A DNA stretch of 64,000 bases from Nocardioides marmotae (GTDB lineage Bacteria > Actinomycetota > Actinomycetes > Propionibacteriales > Nocardioidaceae). Positions within the stretch are counted from its first letter, which is position 1. Every line of letters starts with the position of its first letter. This document shows positions 39,944 through 49,500 of this stretch, piece after piece. Under the pieces are notes generated by a model. That model was not told the DNA's origin, did no database searches, and worked only from the letters and a program-made list of their open reading frames with translations. Location of the stretch: assembly GCF_013177455.1 (NCBI RefSeq), contig NZ_CP053660.1, positions 4,278,001 to 4,342,000 of the forward strand, read 5' to 3'. Position numbers and translations under genes: made by a program.

Positions 39944-41071
39944 GTGGCGGAACGGTGGTGGCGCGGCTCCTGGAGCGGACGCGACCAGGTGGAGCGGGTC
40001 GACCTCTACACCCGCCAGTCGCTCTACGTCATCGCGGCGCTGATGAACGGGGTCCTCCTCGTCAGCGCCGCCGCGGTCGCGCGGGACCACCCGGTCGGCT
40101 ACGGCGCGCTCCTCGCCGGTGGCCTCGCGCTGACCGCCGCCTCCGCGTGGGCGCTGCGGGACGCGATCCGGCTCTACCCGCACGACGGGCCCATCCCCCG
40201 CCGCAGCACGCTCACCCTGGTCGTCCTCGCCCTCGTCGCGGTCCCTGGGGCGGCCGCGTTGCCGGGCGAGCTGCCTGCGGGCGCCGGCCTGGTCATCGCG
40301 TTCTCGCTGGCCTGGGGGCTCGGCGGCTACTGCGACCGGCGCGTCGCCACAGCCACGGTCGTCGCGATCGGCCTCGCGGCCTGGCTGCCGGCCCGCGACC
40401 CCGGCCAGGCGGCGTACGGCCTGCTCGCCGGGGCGTTCTTCATGCTCACCGTCCGGCTCTCGCTGTGGCTGCTCGACATCGTCGTGGAGCTCGACCGCGG
40501 CCGGGAGGCCGAGGCGGCGCTGGCGGTGGCCGAGGAGCGGCTGCGCTTCTCCCGCGACGTCCACGACGTGCTCGGCCGCCGGCTCTCGACGATCGCCGTG
40601 CAGGCCGAGCTCGCCGCGACGCTCGCCGGCCGGGGCGACGACCGTGCGGCCGGCCGGATGCTCGAGGTCCGGTCGCTGGCCCACGAGGGCCTCAAGGAGG
40701 CCCGCGAACTGGCCCGCGGCTACCGCGCCGTCGACCTCGACCAGGAGCTCCACGGCGCGGTCGCCCTGCTCCGCTCGGCCGGGATCGAGGCCACCCTCGC
40801 GGTCGAGGACCTCCCCTCCGACTGGCACGAGCCGGCCGCCTGGGTGGTCCGCGAGGCCGTCACCAACGTGCTGCGGCACTCCCGGGCCACGTCGGTGTCG
40901 GTGTCGTACGACGACCGCACGCTCACCGTGCGCAACGACGGCGCCCTGCCCGCGGCCGGCAGCGACGGCACCGGTCTCGCCGGCGTCCGCGCCCGGCTCG
41001 CCAGCCTCGGCGCCGGCCTCGAGACCGGCCGGGACGCCGACACCTTCACCGTCCGGATGGTGCTGCCGTGA
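39944..41071 (+). CDS. Sensor histidine kinase (HisKA_3/NarL type)
   Basis: This 375-aa protein has an N-terminal domain with about five to six membrane helices (residues ~25-185), a HisKA_3 phosphoacceptor block (FSRDVHDVLGRRLSTIAVQA, His about 204) and a HATPase domain (VVREAVTNVLRHSRATSVSV, then GTGLAGVRARLASLG). It resembles DesK-type kinases that sense membrane or cell-wall state. The leaderless GTG is preferred over the upstream GTG at 39911. It overlaps the response regulator gene by GTGA. Confidence 0.9.
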   Translation: MAERWWRGSWSGRDQVERVDLYTRQSLYVIAALMNGVLLVSAAAVARDHPVGYGALLAGGLALTAASAWALRDAIRLYPHDGPIPRRSTLTLVVLALVAVPGAAALPGELPAGAGLVIAFSLAWGLGGYCDRRVATATVVAIGLAAWLPARDPGQAAYGLLAGAFFMLTVRLSLWLLDIVVELDRGREAEAALAVAEERLRFSRDVHDVLGRRLSTIAVQAELAATLAGRGDDRAAGRMLEVRSLAHEGLKEARELARGYRAVDLDQELHGAVALLRSAGIEATLAVEDLPSDWHEPAAWVVREAVTNVLRHSRATSVSVSYDDRTLTVRNDGALPAAGSDGTGLAGVRARLASLGAGLETGRDADTFTVRMVLP

Positions 41072-41682
41072 CCGCGCCGATCCGCGTCCTCCTCGCCGAC
41101 GACGAGAACCTCATCCGCGAGGCGCTCGCCCAGATGCTCGACCTCGAGGACGACCTCGCCGTGGTCGCCCAGGCCGCCTCCGGGCCCGAGGCGGCGGCCG
41201 CCGCGCTCCACGCCGGGGTCGACGTCGCCGTGCTGGACCTGCAGATGCCCGGCCTGGACGGCATCGGGGTCGCCGAGCAGCTCGCCCGCTCCCTGCCCGC
41301 GTGCGGCACCGTGATCGTCACCAGCCACGGCCGGCCCGGCCACCTCAAGCGCGCGCTCGCCGCCGGGGTGCGCGGCTTCCTGCCGAAGACCACCTCCGCG
41401 GCCACCCTGGCCCAGGTCGTGCGCACGGTCCACGCCGGTGGGCGGTACGTCGACCCGGACCTGGCCACCGAGGCGATCGCCGCCGGCGACAGCCCCCTGA
41501 CCCCGCGCGAGGCCGACGTCCTCGAGCTCGCCGCCGACGGCGCGCCCGTCGACGAGATCGCCGCCCGCGCCTCGCTCTCGCCCGGCACCGTCCGCAACTA
41601 CCTCTCCAGCGCCGTCACCAAGCTCGGCGCCGCCAACCGGCACGACGCCTGCGCCGTCGCCCGCCGGATGGGGTGGATCTGA
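41068..41682 (+). CDS. NarL/DesR-type response regulator
   Basis: This 204-aa protein has a receiver domain (VLLADDENLIREALAQML, phospho-Asp in VAVLDLQMPGLDG at about residue 54, Lys in FLPKTTS) and a LuxR HTH (LTPREADVLELAADGAPVDE, then LSPGTVRNYLSSAVTKLGA). It is the partner of the upstream kinase and probably controls the neighbouring ABC exporter. Copy B of the A-B-A'-B' repeat begins about 28 nt after its stop. Confidence 0.92.
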   Translation: MTAPIRVLLADDENLIREALAQMLDLEDDLAVVAQAASGPEAAAAALHAGVDVAVLDLQMPGLDGIGVAEQLARSLPACGTVIVTSHGRPGHLKRALAAGVRGFLPKTTSAATLAQVVRTVHAGGRYVDPDLATEAIAAGDSPLTPREADVLELAADGAPVDEIAARASLSPGTVRNYLSSAVTKLGAANRHDACAVARRMGWI

Positions 41683-41710
41683 CCGGTCGCGGTGGGGGTG
41701 GTTTGGCGGG

Positions 41711-41795
41711 GGCGCGCGTCCCACCTATAGGTGGGTTGCATCCGCTTCTGGGCCAGAATATTGCCCCGGAAGCGGATGCAAAGGCCCAGAAGTAG
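41711..41795. repeat. A-B-A'-B' intergenic repeat, copy B
   Basis: The palindrome CCCACCTATAGGTGGG (41720-41735) is perfect. Then arm A TTGCATCCGCTTC (41736-41748) pairs with A' GAAGCGGATGCAA (41769-41781). Arm B CTTCTGGGCC (41745-41754) pairs with B' GGCCCAGAAG (41783-41792). A and B overlap by CTTC, so the two full stems exclude each other, unless B shortens to 6 bp and a pseudoknot forms. It lies between the converging response regulator and lipoprotein genes. Confidence 0.85.
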
Positions 41796-41843
41796 GCCCC
41801 CGAGCAGGCACACGACCCCCTGATGGCCGGGCCGGACAGCTGC

Positions 41844-42638
41844 TTAGGGCTCGGAGTGCACGAGGTTGACCGCGGTCACCTGGCCGACGTCGTTCACGAG
41901 CAGCTGGACCGCGAACCACGAGGGGCAGGCCAGCGCCTCGTCGGGCTGGAGGGTCACCGATCGGCCCTCGGCGGCCCCCGGCAGCGGGCTCGGATGGGCG
42001 CACGGGTGCTGCGGGTCGCGCGAGGTCACGGCGACCCGCGGCGATCCGGCAAGCGGCTCGAACACCGAGAACGGGCAGGTCGCCCCGGCGTACGAGCCCC
42101 CTTCGGGGCACACCTCCCACGCCGCCCGGTCGAGCGTGTCGGTGGTCGGCACCGTCTCGACGAACCGGCCGCCGAGGTACAGGTCGACCGGGGTGTCCAC
42201 GGGCGGCGGCCCCTCCCCGCGGGCGAACCGCAGGAACAACCGCGCCACGCGGTCCAGCTCGGCCGGGGCCGGTGGGAGGCCGAGGCCGCACACCCCCGAC
42301 CCGCCGCTGCTCACCTCGACGGTCACCCGCGACCCGATCGGCACCGACCGCCCCGCCGCGGGGCGCTGACCGACCACCTCACCGGCCGGCACGCACGCCG
42401 ACCCCGCACCCTCCACCCGGCGCGCGGTCAGGCCGGCCCGCTCGAGCGCCGCCTGCGCGGCCGCCACCGGCATCGCCACCACGTCCGGGACGAGCATCTC
42501 CCGCTCCGCCGAGGCCGTCGGGCTCGACGAGGTGGGCTCCTCCCCGGCGCCCGGCGCAGCCTCCGCCCCGCTCCGTGGGCCGTCCCCGCAGCCGGCGAGC
42601 AGGAGCAGCAGGGCGAGGCCGGCCGGGAGGGTGCGCAT
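41844..42638 (-). CDS. PASTA-domain lipoprotein
   Basis: This 264-aa protein has signal and lipobox MRTLPAGLALLLLLAGCGDG (Cys about 17) and one PASTA domain at about residues 50-115 (VPDVVAMPVAAAQAALERAG, then GEVVGQRPAAGRSVPIGSRV). The C-terminal ~140 residues contain paired cysteines and are not recognised. PASTA domains bind cell-wall fragments or beta-lactam-like ligands. The start at 42638 is chosen because it opens directly on the signal peptide. Confidence 0.82.
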   Translation of the reverse strand: MRTLPAGLALLLLLAGCGDGPRSGAEAAPGAGEEPTSSSPTASAEREMLVPDVVAMPVAAAQAALERAGLTARRVEGAGSACVPAGEVVGQRPAAGRSVPIGSRVTVEVSSGGSGVCGLGLPPAPAELDRVARLFLRFARGEGPPPVDTPVDLYLGGRFVETVPTTDTLDRAAWEVCPEGGSYAGATCPFSVFEPLAGSPRVAVTSRDPQHPCAHPSPLPGAAEGRSVTLQPDEALACPSWFAVQLLVNDVGQVTAVNLVHSEP

Positions 42639-42789
42639 GCCGGTGGGACGCGCGCCCGGTGGATCCGGTTGTCCGCCGCGCGGTCGGGGCCGGAGGCGGA
42701 CGACGGGCGGGAGCCGCAGGCCCCGACCCCCACCACCCGGCGTACGCCGCGGGCGGATGACCGTGGCACAGGCCGCGGTCGGGTCACCG

Positions 42790-42864
42790 GGTTTCGACAC
42801 GGCTCGCTGGCGCTCGCCTGCTCAACCAGCGGCGGGGGCGCGGCCTTCGCTGCTCAACCAGCGG
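42790..42864 (+). repeat. Dispersed CGACACG...CTCAACCAGCGG repeat
   Basis: The sequence TTTCGACACGGCTCGCTGGC continues to CTGCTCAACCAGCGG, and GCTGCTCAACCAGCGG recurs 33 bp on. It is the same type of repeat as the 3' ends of the units near the 13E12 copies (CTCGACACGCTCGCC to GCTGCTCGACCAGCGG). The 244-bp gap 42639-42882 holds no gene. Confidence 0.65.
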
Positions 42865-42882
42865 GCGGGGGCGGGGCGGGGG

Positions 42883-44814
42883 TCAGCGCGCCAGCCAGGC
42901 GGCGTACGCGTCGAAGGTGTAGGGCCGGCCGAGGAAGTCGGCGACCAGGTCGGCGGCGTCCTTGGCGCCGCCGGGGGCGAGCACGCGGTCGCGGTAGCGC
43001 CCGGCGACCTCGGGGTCGAACAGGTCGTCGGGGTCGAAGGCGCTGAACAGGTCCTTGGCGATGACGAGGGACCACATGTAGGTGTAGTAGGCCGAGGAGT
43101 AGCCGCCGAGGTGGCCGAAGCTGGCGAACATGTGGGTGCCCTCGATCCAGCGGAGCGGGGAGTAGGTCTCCTGGAGCTCGACCATCCGGGCGGTGAGGTC
43201 GGCGGGCCGCTCGGCGTGGAAGTAGTAGGACATCGCGGCGTAGAACATCTGCACCCGCGCGAAGGTGCCCTTGCCGAAGTCGTCGGCCCGGCGCATCCGG
43301 TCGACGAGGTCGGCGGGGATCGGCTCGCCGGCGGCGTTCGTGGCGAAGGAGCGCAGGATCTCGGCGTCCCAGGCCCACTCCTCGAGCATCTGGCTGGGCG
43401 CCTCGACGAAGTCCCACTCGGTCGCGACGCCGCTGAACCGCGCCCACCGGCCGTGCCCACCGAGGACGTGGTGGACCAGGTGGCCGAACTCGTGGAAGAG
43501 CGTGACCACGTGGTCGTGCTCCATCAGCCCGCGGGAGAAGTTGCAGACCAGCACGCCCTCGGGCAGCTGCTGCCCGGCCACGCCGTCGACGAGGGTGAAC
43601 TGCGCGGCGTGGTTGTACTTGCCCTCGCGCGGGTGCAGGTCGAGGTAGATCCGCCCGACGGCCGACCCGTCGGCGGTCGAGGTGACGTCGTACGCCGTCA
43701 CGTCGGGGTCCCAGACGACCGCGTCGGGGACGGGCTCGTAGTGCAGGCCGAAGAGCCGGCCGGTGACGTCGAGCAGGCCCTGGCGGACCTTGGGGAACTC
43801 GAAGTAGGTGCGCACCTGCTGGGCGTCGACCTCCAGCTGCTCCTTGCGCACCAGCTCCTCGTAGTAGGCGAAGTCGGCGGCGCTCAGCCCGTCGGCGTCG
43901 GGCCGGTCCTGGCGCAGCCGGGCCAGCACGGTGGCCAGGTCGCGCTCCGCGGGGCCGGCGGCCGCGTCGGCGATCCGGTCGATGAAGGCCGGGATGGCGG
44001 GGCCGGAGCCGATCATCTTGACCTCGGCGTCGTACGACGGCCAGTCGGCGTGCCCGACGAGGGTCGCCCGCTCGTGGCGGAGGTCGAAGAGCTCGCGCAG
44101 CACCGCGTCGTTCTGCGGCCAGCCGCGCTGGAGGAACTCCACCGAGATGTCGTGGCGCACCTCCGGGTCGTGGCAGAACGTGCGGACCGGGACGACGTCG
44201 GGGTAGTCGGTGGTGATCGTGACCAGGCCGTCCTCGCCCGCGGGGTGGGCGTCCAGCCAGTCCTGCGGCATGCCGGCGAGCCGCTCGGGGGCGACCCGGA
44301 TCGAGCGGACGTCGTCGCGGATGGTGCGGGAGAAGGTCTGGTCGAGCTCGGTGAGCCGGTCGTTGATCTCCGCGATCCGGGCGCGGGTGGCGTCGTCGCG
44401 GTCGACCCCGGCGCGGCGGAAGTCCCGCAGCGTGCGCTCCAGCAGGCGAGCGGCCTGCTCGTCGAGGCCGGCGGGGTCGAGGGCGGCGAACGCGTCGTGG
44501 AGCGCGCGGTCCTGGGCGAGCTCGGTGGCCAGCTTGTCGACCTCCTGCTCGGCGCGGTCGCCCTCGTCGCGGACCGCCTCGAGCGGGTGGACGTTGCCGA
44601 ACAGCGAGCCGGCCGCGGCCACGTCGGAGAGGGTGCGGGTGACGGCGTCCCACTGCTCGAGCGCGGCGAGGGCGTCGGTCGGCGGGTCGGCGCGGAGGCG
44701 GTCCACGGCCGCGCGGGCGCTCGCCAGCCCCTCGTCGGTGCGGGCGCGCAGCCAGGCCTCGGCGGCGTCGGGGGCGGGCAGCGGGAGCGGCGCGAGGTCG
44801 TGGGATGCGGTCAC
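42883..44814 (-). CDS. M3 family metallopeptidase (oligopeptidase/dipeptidyl carboxypeptidase)
   Basis: This 643-aa protein is a typical thimet oligopeptidase/Dcp-type enzyme. The zinc site HEFGH lies in TLFHEFGHLVHHVL, with a downstream Glu ligand in SQMLEEWAWDAEIL. The N-terminal ~180 residues are helical. It has no signal peptide and should degrade short peptides in the cytoplasm. The GTG start is set by TACGAT-N6; the upstream in-frame Met reading is not supported by that promoter. Confidence 0.92.
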   Translation of the reverse strand: MTASHDLAPLPLPAPDAAEAWLRARTDEGLASARAAVDRLRADPPTDALAALEQWDAVTRTLSDVAAAGSLFGNVHPLEAVRDEGDRAEQEVDKLATELAQDRALHDAFAALDPAGLDEQAARLLERTLRDFRRAGVDRDDATRARIAEINDRLTELDQTFSRTIRDDVRSIRVAPERLAGMPQDWLDAHPAGEDGLVTITTDYPDVVPVRTFCHDPEVRHDISVEFLQRGWPQNDAVLRELFDLRHERATLVGHADWPSYDAEVKMIGSGPAIPAFIDRIADAAAGPAERDLATVLARLRQDRPDADGLSAADFAYYEELVRKEQLEVDAQQVRTYFEFPKVRQGLLDVTGRLFGLHYEPVPDAVVWDPDVTAYDVTSTADGSAVGRIYLDLHPREGKYNHAAQFTLVDGVAGQQLPEGVLVCNFSRGLMEHDHVVTLFHEFGHLVHHVLGGHGRWARFSGVATEWDFVEAPSQMLEEWAWDAEILRSFATNAAGEPIPADLVDRMRRADDFGKGTFARVQMFYAAMSYYFHAERPADLTARMVELQETYSPLRWIEGTHMFASFGHLGGYSSAYYTYMWSLVIAKDLFSAFDPDDLFDPEVAGRYRDRVLAPGGAKDAADLVADFLGRPYTFDAYAAWLAR

Positions 44815-44820
44815 CGCCCG

Positions 44821-44826
44821 ATCGTA
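44821..44826 (-). promoter_or_regulatory. Leaderless -10 element of the M3 peptidase gene
   Basis: On the minus strand TACGAT lies 6 nt before the GTG at 44814. Confidence 0.5.
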
Positions 44827-44917
44827 GGCGGGGGCACCCCCGGTCGGGGGCGGGACCGGGGCCGACCTCTGTGGCCGAGGTCTCCGTCGTTCGCCCGCGC
44901 CGTCGAGGTGGGCCACC

Positions 44918-44923
44918 TACCCT
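44918..44923 (+). promoter_or_regulatory. Leaderless -10 element of the GH6 gene
   Basis: TACCCT lies 6 nt before the ATG at 44930. Confidence 0.55.
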
Positions 44924-44929
44924 GGTGCG

Positions 44930-46015
44930 ATGCTCCCCCGGCCCTTGCGCGCGCCCCTGGCCGCGCTCGCCACGACGGCCGTCGTCGCCCTCACGGCCTC
45001 CGCGACGATGACGCCGGACATCGCGGGCGCCCGCCCGCAGGCCTCGGCCGCAACGACCACGATCGACGCCGCGGCGCAGAAGAGCACGGGCAAGAGCACG
45101 GGCACGAAGGCCGACAAGGGCAAGGGCAAGGGCAAGAACAAGGACCCGCGCCGGACCCAGGGGCTGTTCGTGGACCAGCGGATGCCGGCCGTCACCGAGG
45201 GCGAGACGCGGCACCGCACGATCGCGAAGCGGTCGCAGGCGCTGTGGCTGGGCATCGAGTACTACCCGACCCACCAGGTCCGCGACGTCGTCCGGGACTA
45301 CACCTTCCTCGCGGCGGCCGCCCGCAAGACGCCGGTGCTGGTCGTCTACTCCATCCCCGACCGGGACTGCGGGCAGCACTCCGCGGGCGGCGCGGCCGAC
45401 GCGGCGTCGTACAAGGCCTGGGTCAAGAAGGTCGCCGCCGGCATCCGCGGCAGCAAGCCGCTGGTGGTGCTGGAGCCCGACGCGATCCCGTTCATCGGCG
45501 ACCCCGGCTGCGAGGACGTCGCTGACCGGCTCGCGCTGCTGCGGTTCGCGGTCAAGCGGCTCAGCGCCGCGGGCGCGTGGGTCTACCTCGACGCGGGGCA
45601 CAGCGACTGGCGCCCGTACGACGGACGCGCGCTGCTGCTCAAGCGCGCCGGCGTGGGCCTGGGTCGGGGCATCGCGACGAACGTGTCGAACTTCCGGAGC
45701 CTGCGCGACGAGCTGGCCTACGGCACGTTCCTGCGCCGGGAGCTGAAGAAGATCGGTGTCACCGGCGTCAAGCAGGTCGTCGACACCTCCCGCAACGGCG
45801 CGCCGATCCCGGTCGCCGGGGACGTCATCAACCCCACCTGGGCGCGGCTCGGCAAGGCGCCGAAGATGGTCTTCGACGGCGGCCTCGACGGCCGGCTGTG
45901 GGTCAAGCACCCCGGCGAGTCCGACGGCGCGGTCAACGGCGGCCCCGGGTCGGGACTCTGGTGCGACCTGCTCGCCGACCGCCTGCTCGGGCTGCCCGAG
46001 TCCGGCGGCTGCTGA
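44930..46015 (+). CDS. Secreted GH6 endoglucanase/cellobiohydrolase
   Basis: This 361-aa protein has a signal peptide (MLPRPLRAPLAALATTAVVA) and a Lys/Gly-rich linker (GTKADKGKGKGKNKD, about residues 57-71) before the catalytic domain. GH6 signatures are VVYSIPDRDCGQHSAGG (catalytic Asp region), LVVLEPDAIPFI, VYLDAGHSDW and LWVKHPGESDG. It hydrolyses beta-1,4-glucan with inversion outside the cell. No carbohydrate-binding module is present. Confidence 0.93.
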   Translation: MLPRPLRAPLAALATTAVVALTASATMTPDIAGARPQASAATTTIDAAAQKSTGKSTGTKADKGKGKGKNKDPRRTQGLFVDQRMPAVTEGETRHRTIAKRSQALWLGIEYYPTHQVRDVVRDYTFLAAAARKTPVLVVYSIPDRDCGQHSAGGAADAASYKAWVKKVAAGIRGSKPLVVLEPDAIPFIGDPGCEDVADRLALLRFAVKRLSAAGAWVYLDAGHSDWRPYDGRALLLKRAGVGLGRGIATNVSNFRSLRDELAYGTFLRRELKKIGVTGVKQVVDTSRNGAPIPVAGDVINPTWARLGKAPKMVFDGGLDGRLWVKHPGESDGAVNGGPGSGLWCDLLADRLLGLPESGGC

Positions 46016-46016
46016 C

Positions 46017-46523
46017 TCACCAGCCCCAGGTGCCGGGGTCGCCCTTGAACGGGCCGACCACCGCCGAGGTGATCCACCCGCCGTAGAACCCGCCGGGCTG
46101 CGGCACGACCCGCTCCCCGTCGACGAAGCAGGCGTCGACCGCGCCGGCCATCACCGCCACCGCGCCGGCGAGGTCGCGGAACGCCGGCGTCGGCTCGGGG
46201 TAGGTCCACCCCGCCCGCGGCGCGACGCGGTCGCCGCGCTCGCCACCGACCAGGTCGACGTACGCCGCCCGGCCCTTCCACTCGCACGTGCTCGACCCCT
46301 CGGCCGGCCGCAGCGCGCCGGGGAGGAAGTCCTCGCGCGGGAGGTAGTACGTCGGCGGGTGGCTGGTCTCCAGGACCCGCCAGCCGTGGGTGGTCGAGGC
46401 GATCGCGACCCCGCCGAGCACCACCTCGAGGCGGGCGGACGTCGCCTCGAGCCGGGGCGGGCGCGGGTAGTCCCACACCGACTCCTGGCCGGGTCCGGGC
46501 TGCTCCGGCACGGGTCGTCGCAC
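46017..46523 (-). CDS. DUF427 domain protein
   Basis: This 168-aa protein contains the DUF427 fold: VLGGVAIASTTHGWRVLETS, then TYYLPREDFLPGALRPAEGS, CEWKGRAAYVDL and the AWTYPEP-like GWTYPEPTPAFRDLAG. The family has a small beta-barrel of unknown biochemical role. The GTG start is set by TACCGT-N7. The stop lies 1 nt beyond the end of the GH6 gene, so the two genes converge with no terminator between them. Confidence 0.9.
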   Translation of the reverse strand: MRRPVPEQPGPGQESVWDYPRPPRLEATSARLEVVLGGVAIASTTHGWRVLETSHPPTYYLPREDFLPGALRPAEGSSTCEWKGRAAYVDLVGGERGDRVAPRAGWTYPEPTPAFRDLAGAVAVMAGAVDACFVDGERVVPQPGGFYGGWITSAVVGPFKGDPGTWGW

Positions 46524-46530
46524 GGCTTCG

Positions 46531-46536
46531 ACGGTA
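46531..46536 (-). promoter_or_regulatory. Leaderless -10 element of the DUF427 gene
   Basis: On the minus strand TACCGT lies 7 nt before the GTG at 46523. Confidence 0.5.
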
Positions 46537-46546
46537 GCCCCGGCCC

Positions 46547-46578
46547 GGTCAGCGGGCCGGTCAGCGGGCCGGTCAGCG
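46547..46578. repeat. 12-bp tandem repeat carrying triplicate in-frame stops
   Basis: GGTCAGCGGGCC is repeated twice and followed by GGTCAGCG. Each unit includes TCA (TGA on the minus strand) in the same frame, so the permease gene ends in three phased stop codons 12 bp apart. Confidence 0.8.
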
Positions 46579-49500
46579 AGCGGTCTCCCGCAGGGTCGAC
46601 CCGCGGGCGCCGCGGACGGTGAGGACCGCGCTGACCAGGGCGACCGTGCCGAGGAGGACCGCGGCGAGGAGGGCGAGCAGGACCAGGCGGGCCGGGTCGA
46701 TGCTGGCGACGAGGGCGGGGGTGGTGACCGTGTCGACCGTGCCGAGGGTGACCGTGCGGAGCACGACGTACTGGGCCAACGAGCCGGCGGCGAGGCCCGC
46801 GACGGCGGTGCTGCCGAGGACGACGGCGAGCTCGAGGACCACCGCGGCGGCCACGGACCGGCGCGGCACGCCGACCACGCGCAGCGAGGCCGCGTCGCGC
46901 CGGCGCGACGGCAGCTGGACCGCGGTGCTGACCACGAGGCCGGCCAGCGCCATGAGCAGCACCAGCGCGGCGACCACGGCGTAGAGGCGCAGGGCCAGGG
47001 CGTAGGCGCCCTGGTCGAGCGTGCGGCGTACGTCCTCGAGCGTGGTCTCGACCGAGGCGCCCCGGTCGCGCAGCGCGTCCTGCACCGCCGCGGGGGTGTC
47101 GCCGCGGGCGAGGACGTAGACGGGGGCGTCCTGCTCGTAGACCTCGCGGTCCAAGGTGAGCATGCCGTGGTCGACCATCAGCCCGATCGGGCCGAGCAGC
47201 GGCACCGAGCCGGCCTCGACGACGGGGTCCACGGGGAAGGTGAGCGCGCTCGTCATCGACGACGAGCCGCCCTGCGCGGAGGTGACGGCGTCGAGGCCCG
47301 CCACCACCGGCAGCGCCGCGGGCAGCGCCCCGGCCACCAGCTGGGCGATCACCGGCGTGCCCTCGGAGTCGACGGACACCGCGAGCGAGCCAGAGCCCGA
47401 GCCCGAGCCGGACGTCGCCTCGACCGCGCCGACCGCCGCCTCGGCGGTGGCCGTCGGCGAGCGGACCCAGCCGGCGCCGACGAACGCGTCGGTCACCGGC
47501 TCGTCGTCGACGCGCAGGTCCTCGAGGGTGACCACGGCGTCCATCGCGACGGGCAGCGCGGCGGCGCCGCCGAGGGTGATCGCGTCGAGCTCGCAGCCGT
47601 CGCGGCAGAACGGCACCGGCTCGGTGACGGTCGTGGTGCGCCCGGCGGGGAACGGGCCGAGGAAGGCGTACCGCGGCCGGTCGCCGCCCGTCCCGTCCAG
47701 CCGCAGCCGCACCGACAGGTCGCGCTCGGTGGTGCCGTCGACGGTGGCGGTCAGCCGCACGCTGGTCCCCGCCAGCTGCGGCGGGGTGCCCTGCGGCTCG
47801 ATGCGCCGCGCGACCTCCGCCGCGGAGGTGCCGGGGGTCCACTGGTCGGGCCAGGCGGCGACCCGGTCGAGGCGGGGCGCGTCGACGACGGCGTACGTCG
47901 GGCCCTGGGTGACCAGGGTGCCGGCGGCCATCAGCCACCGCCCCTCGGGGTCGATCCGGTGGGTGAGGTCGACGGTCTGGTCGAGGGGGAGCGAGGAGCG
48001 CCAGACGACGTCGGCGGGCGCGCGGGTGGCGGCGACGCTCGCGCGCCACTCGGCGGCGGAGTCGTGGACGCCCGCGCCGAAGACGCAGATCGCGAGCGCC
48101 GCGGTCACCGGCAGCACCACGAGCGTGCCCTCGGTGCGCCGGCTGAGCGCGCGGGCGGCGACGAACCCCGGCAACGAGCGGGTACGCCGCCGGGTCCACC
48201 GGCCCGCGAGCCAGGCCGTGGCGCGGGTGGCCGCGAGGCCGGCCACCACCGCGAGCAGCACCGGCAGCACCAGGTCGGTGACGTCGGGATCGCCCGGCGC
48301 GGCGGAGAGCGTGCTGAGCAGGACCATGACCGCCGCCGCGACGAGCACCAGCTGGGCGACCACGGCGACCCGCCCGGTCCGCTTCGGGCGCCGCACGCCG
48401 GCCAGCTGCTCGGCCAGCGTCGTGCGGAGCACCAGCCCGACGGAGGCGACGGCGACCCCGACGGAGGCGAGGGCGACCAGCCCGCCGGCCGCGAGCGCCT
48501 CCCACGGCAGCGGGAGCGGCAGCCCCGGGACCAGCCAGGCGCGGACCAGCGCGAGCGCGGCGGCGATGCCGAGCGCGCCGCCGAGGGGGACGGCCGCCAC
48601 CAGCAGCACGAGCGGCTCGGAGAGCCCCAGCGACCACATCCGGCGCCGGCCGAGCCCGCGCAGGGAGGCGAGCGCCAGCTCGGGCAGCCGCAGCTCGGCG
48701 GCGGCGGTGAGCAGGCGCAGCAGCAGCGCGAGCGCGACCAGCACGAGCGAGACGACGGCGGGGGTGACCGACGCGCGGGCGGTCTGCTGCTGCTCGCGGG
48801 TCTCGTCGAGGATCGTGCCGAGGTCGCTGATCGACCGCCCGGTGAGCGTGCCCTCGCCGACCTCGCGGGGCGGGCCGTCGAGGCCGGCGGCGGTCCGCTC
48901 GGCCTGCTCGGTGTCGGCGAGCGAGAGGTCCGGCGGGACCTCGAGGCGGCGGTCGACGAGCACCGACCAGCCGACGGCGGCGACCTCCAGGGCGGCGAAG
49001 GCGTCCTCGACGGTCACCAGCGGCGCCGGCTGGTAGGGGATGTTCCCCGCGCGGCGCTCCGCCGGCGGGATCGAGGCGAACCGGGTGAGGTCGAACCAGA
49101 AGTCCTCCTCGCTCACGTCCGGGACCCGGTAGGTGCCGACCACGCGGTGCTCCCCGAGCGCCCCCAGGTCGAGGGTCTCGCCGATCTCGGTGGAGGTGAA
49201 CTCCGCGTCGCCGGCCAGCATCAGCACCTCGCCCGGCTGCTCCGGGCAGGCGCCGGTCACCTCGAGGTGCTCGCACGCCTCGAGCGCGGCGGTCAGCCGC
49301 CAGACGCCGGCGGGGGTCGGGGACTGCTCGGTGAGCAGGGTCGTCTGCGGGGTGGCGAACGGGCCGTCGTACGCCGCCGTCACCTGGGCCGCGATGCCGC
49401 GCGCGACCGACGGGGCGGCCGCGCCGGGCTGGTAGACCCAGGACAGCCCGGTCAGCCGGTTGGGCGCCTCGTCGAGGCGGGTGACCAGGTAGGAGCTGGT

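Noticed and set aside
42854..45910. Minus-strand open frame of 1018 codons over the M3 peptidase and GH6 genes
   Set aside because: The frame is Arg/Ala/Pro-rich and runs antisense to GH6 and out of frame with the peptidase, both of which have clear catalytic motifs.
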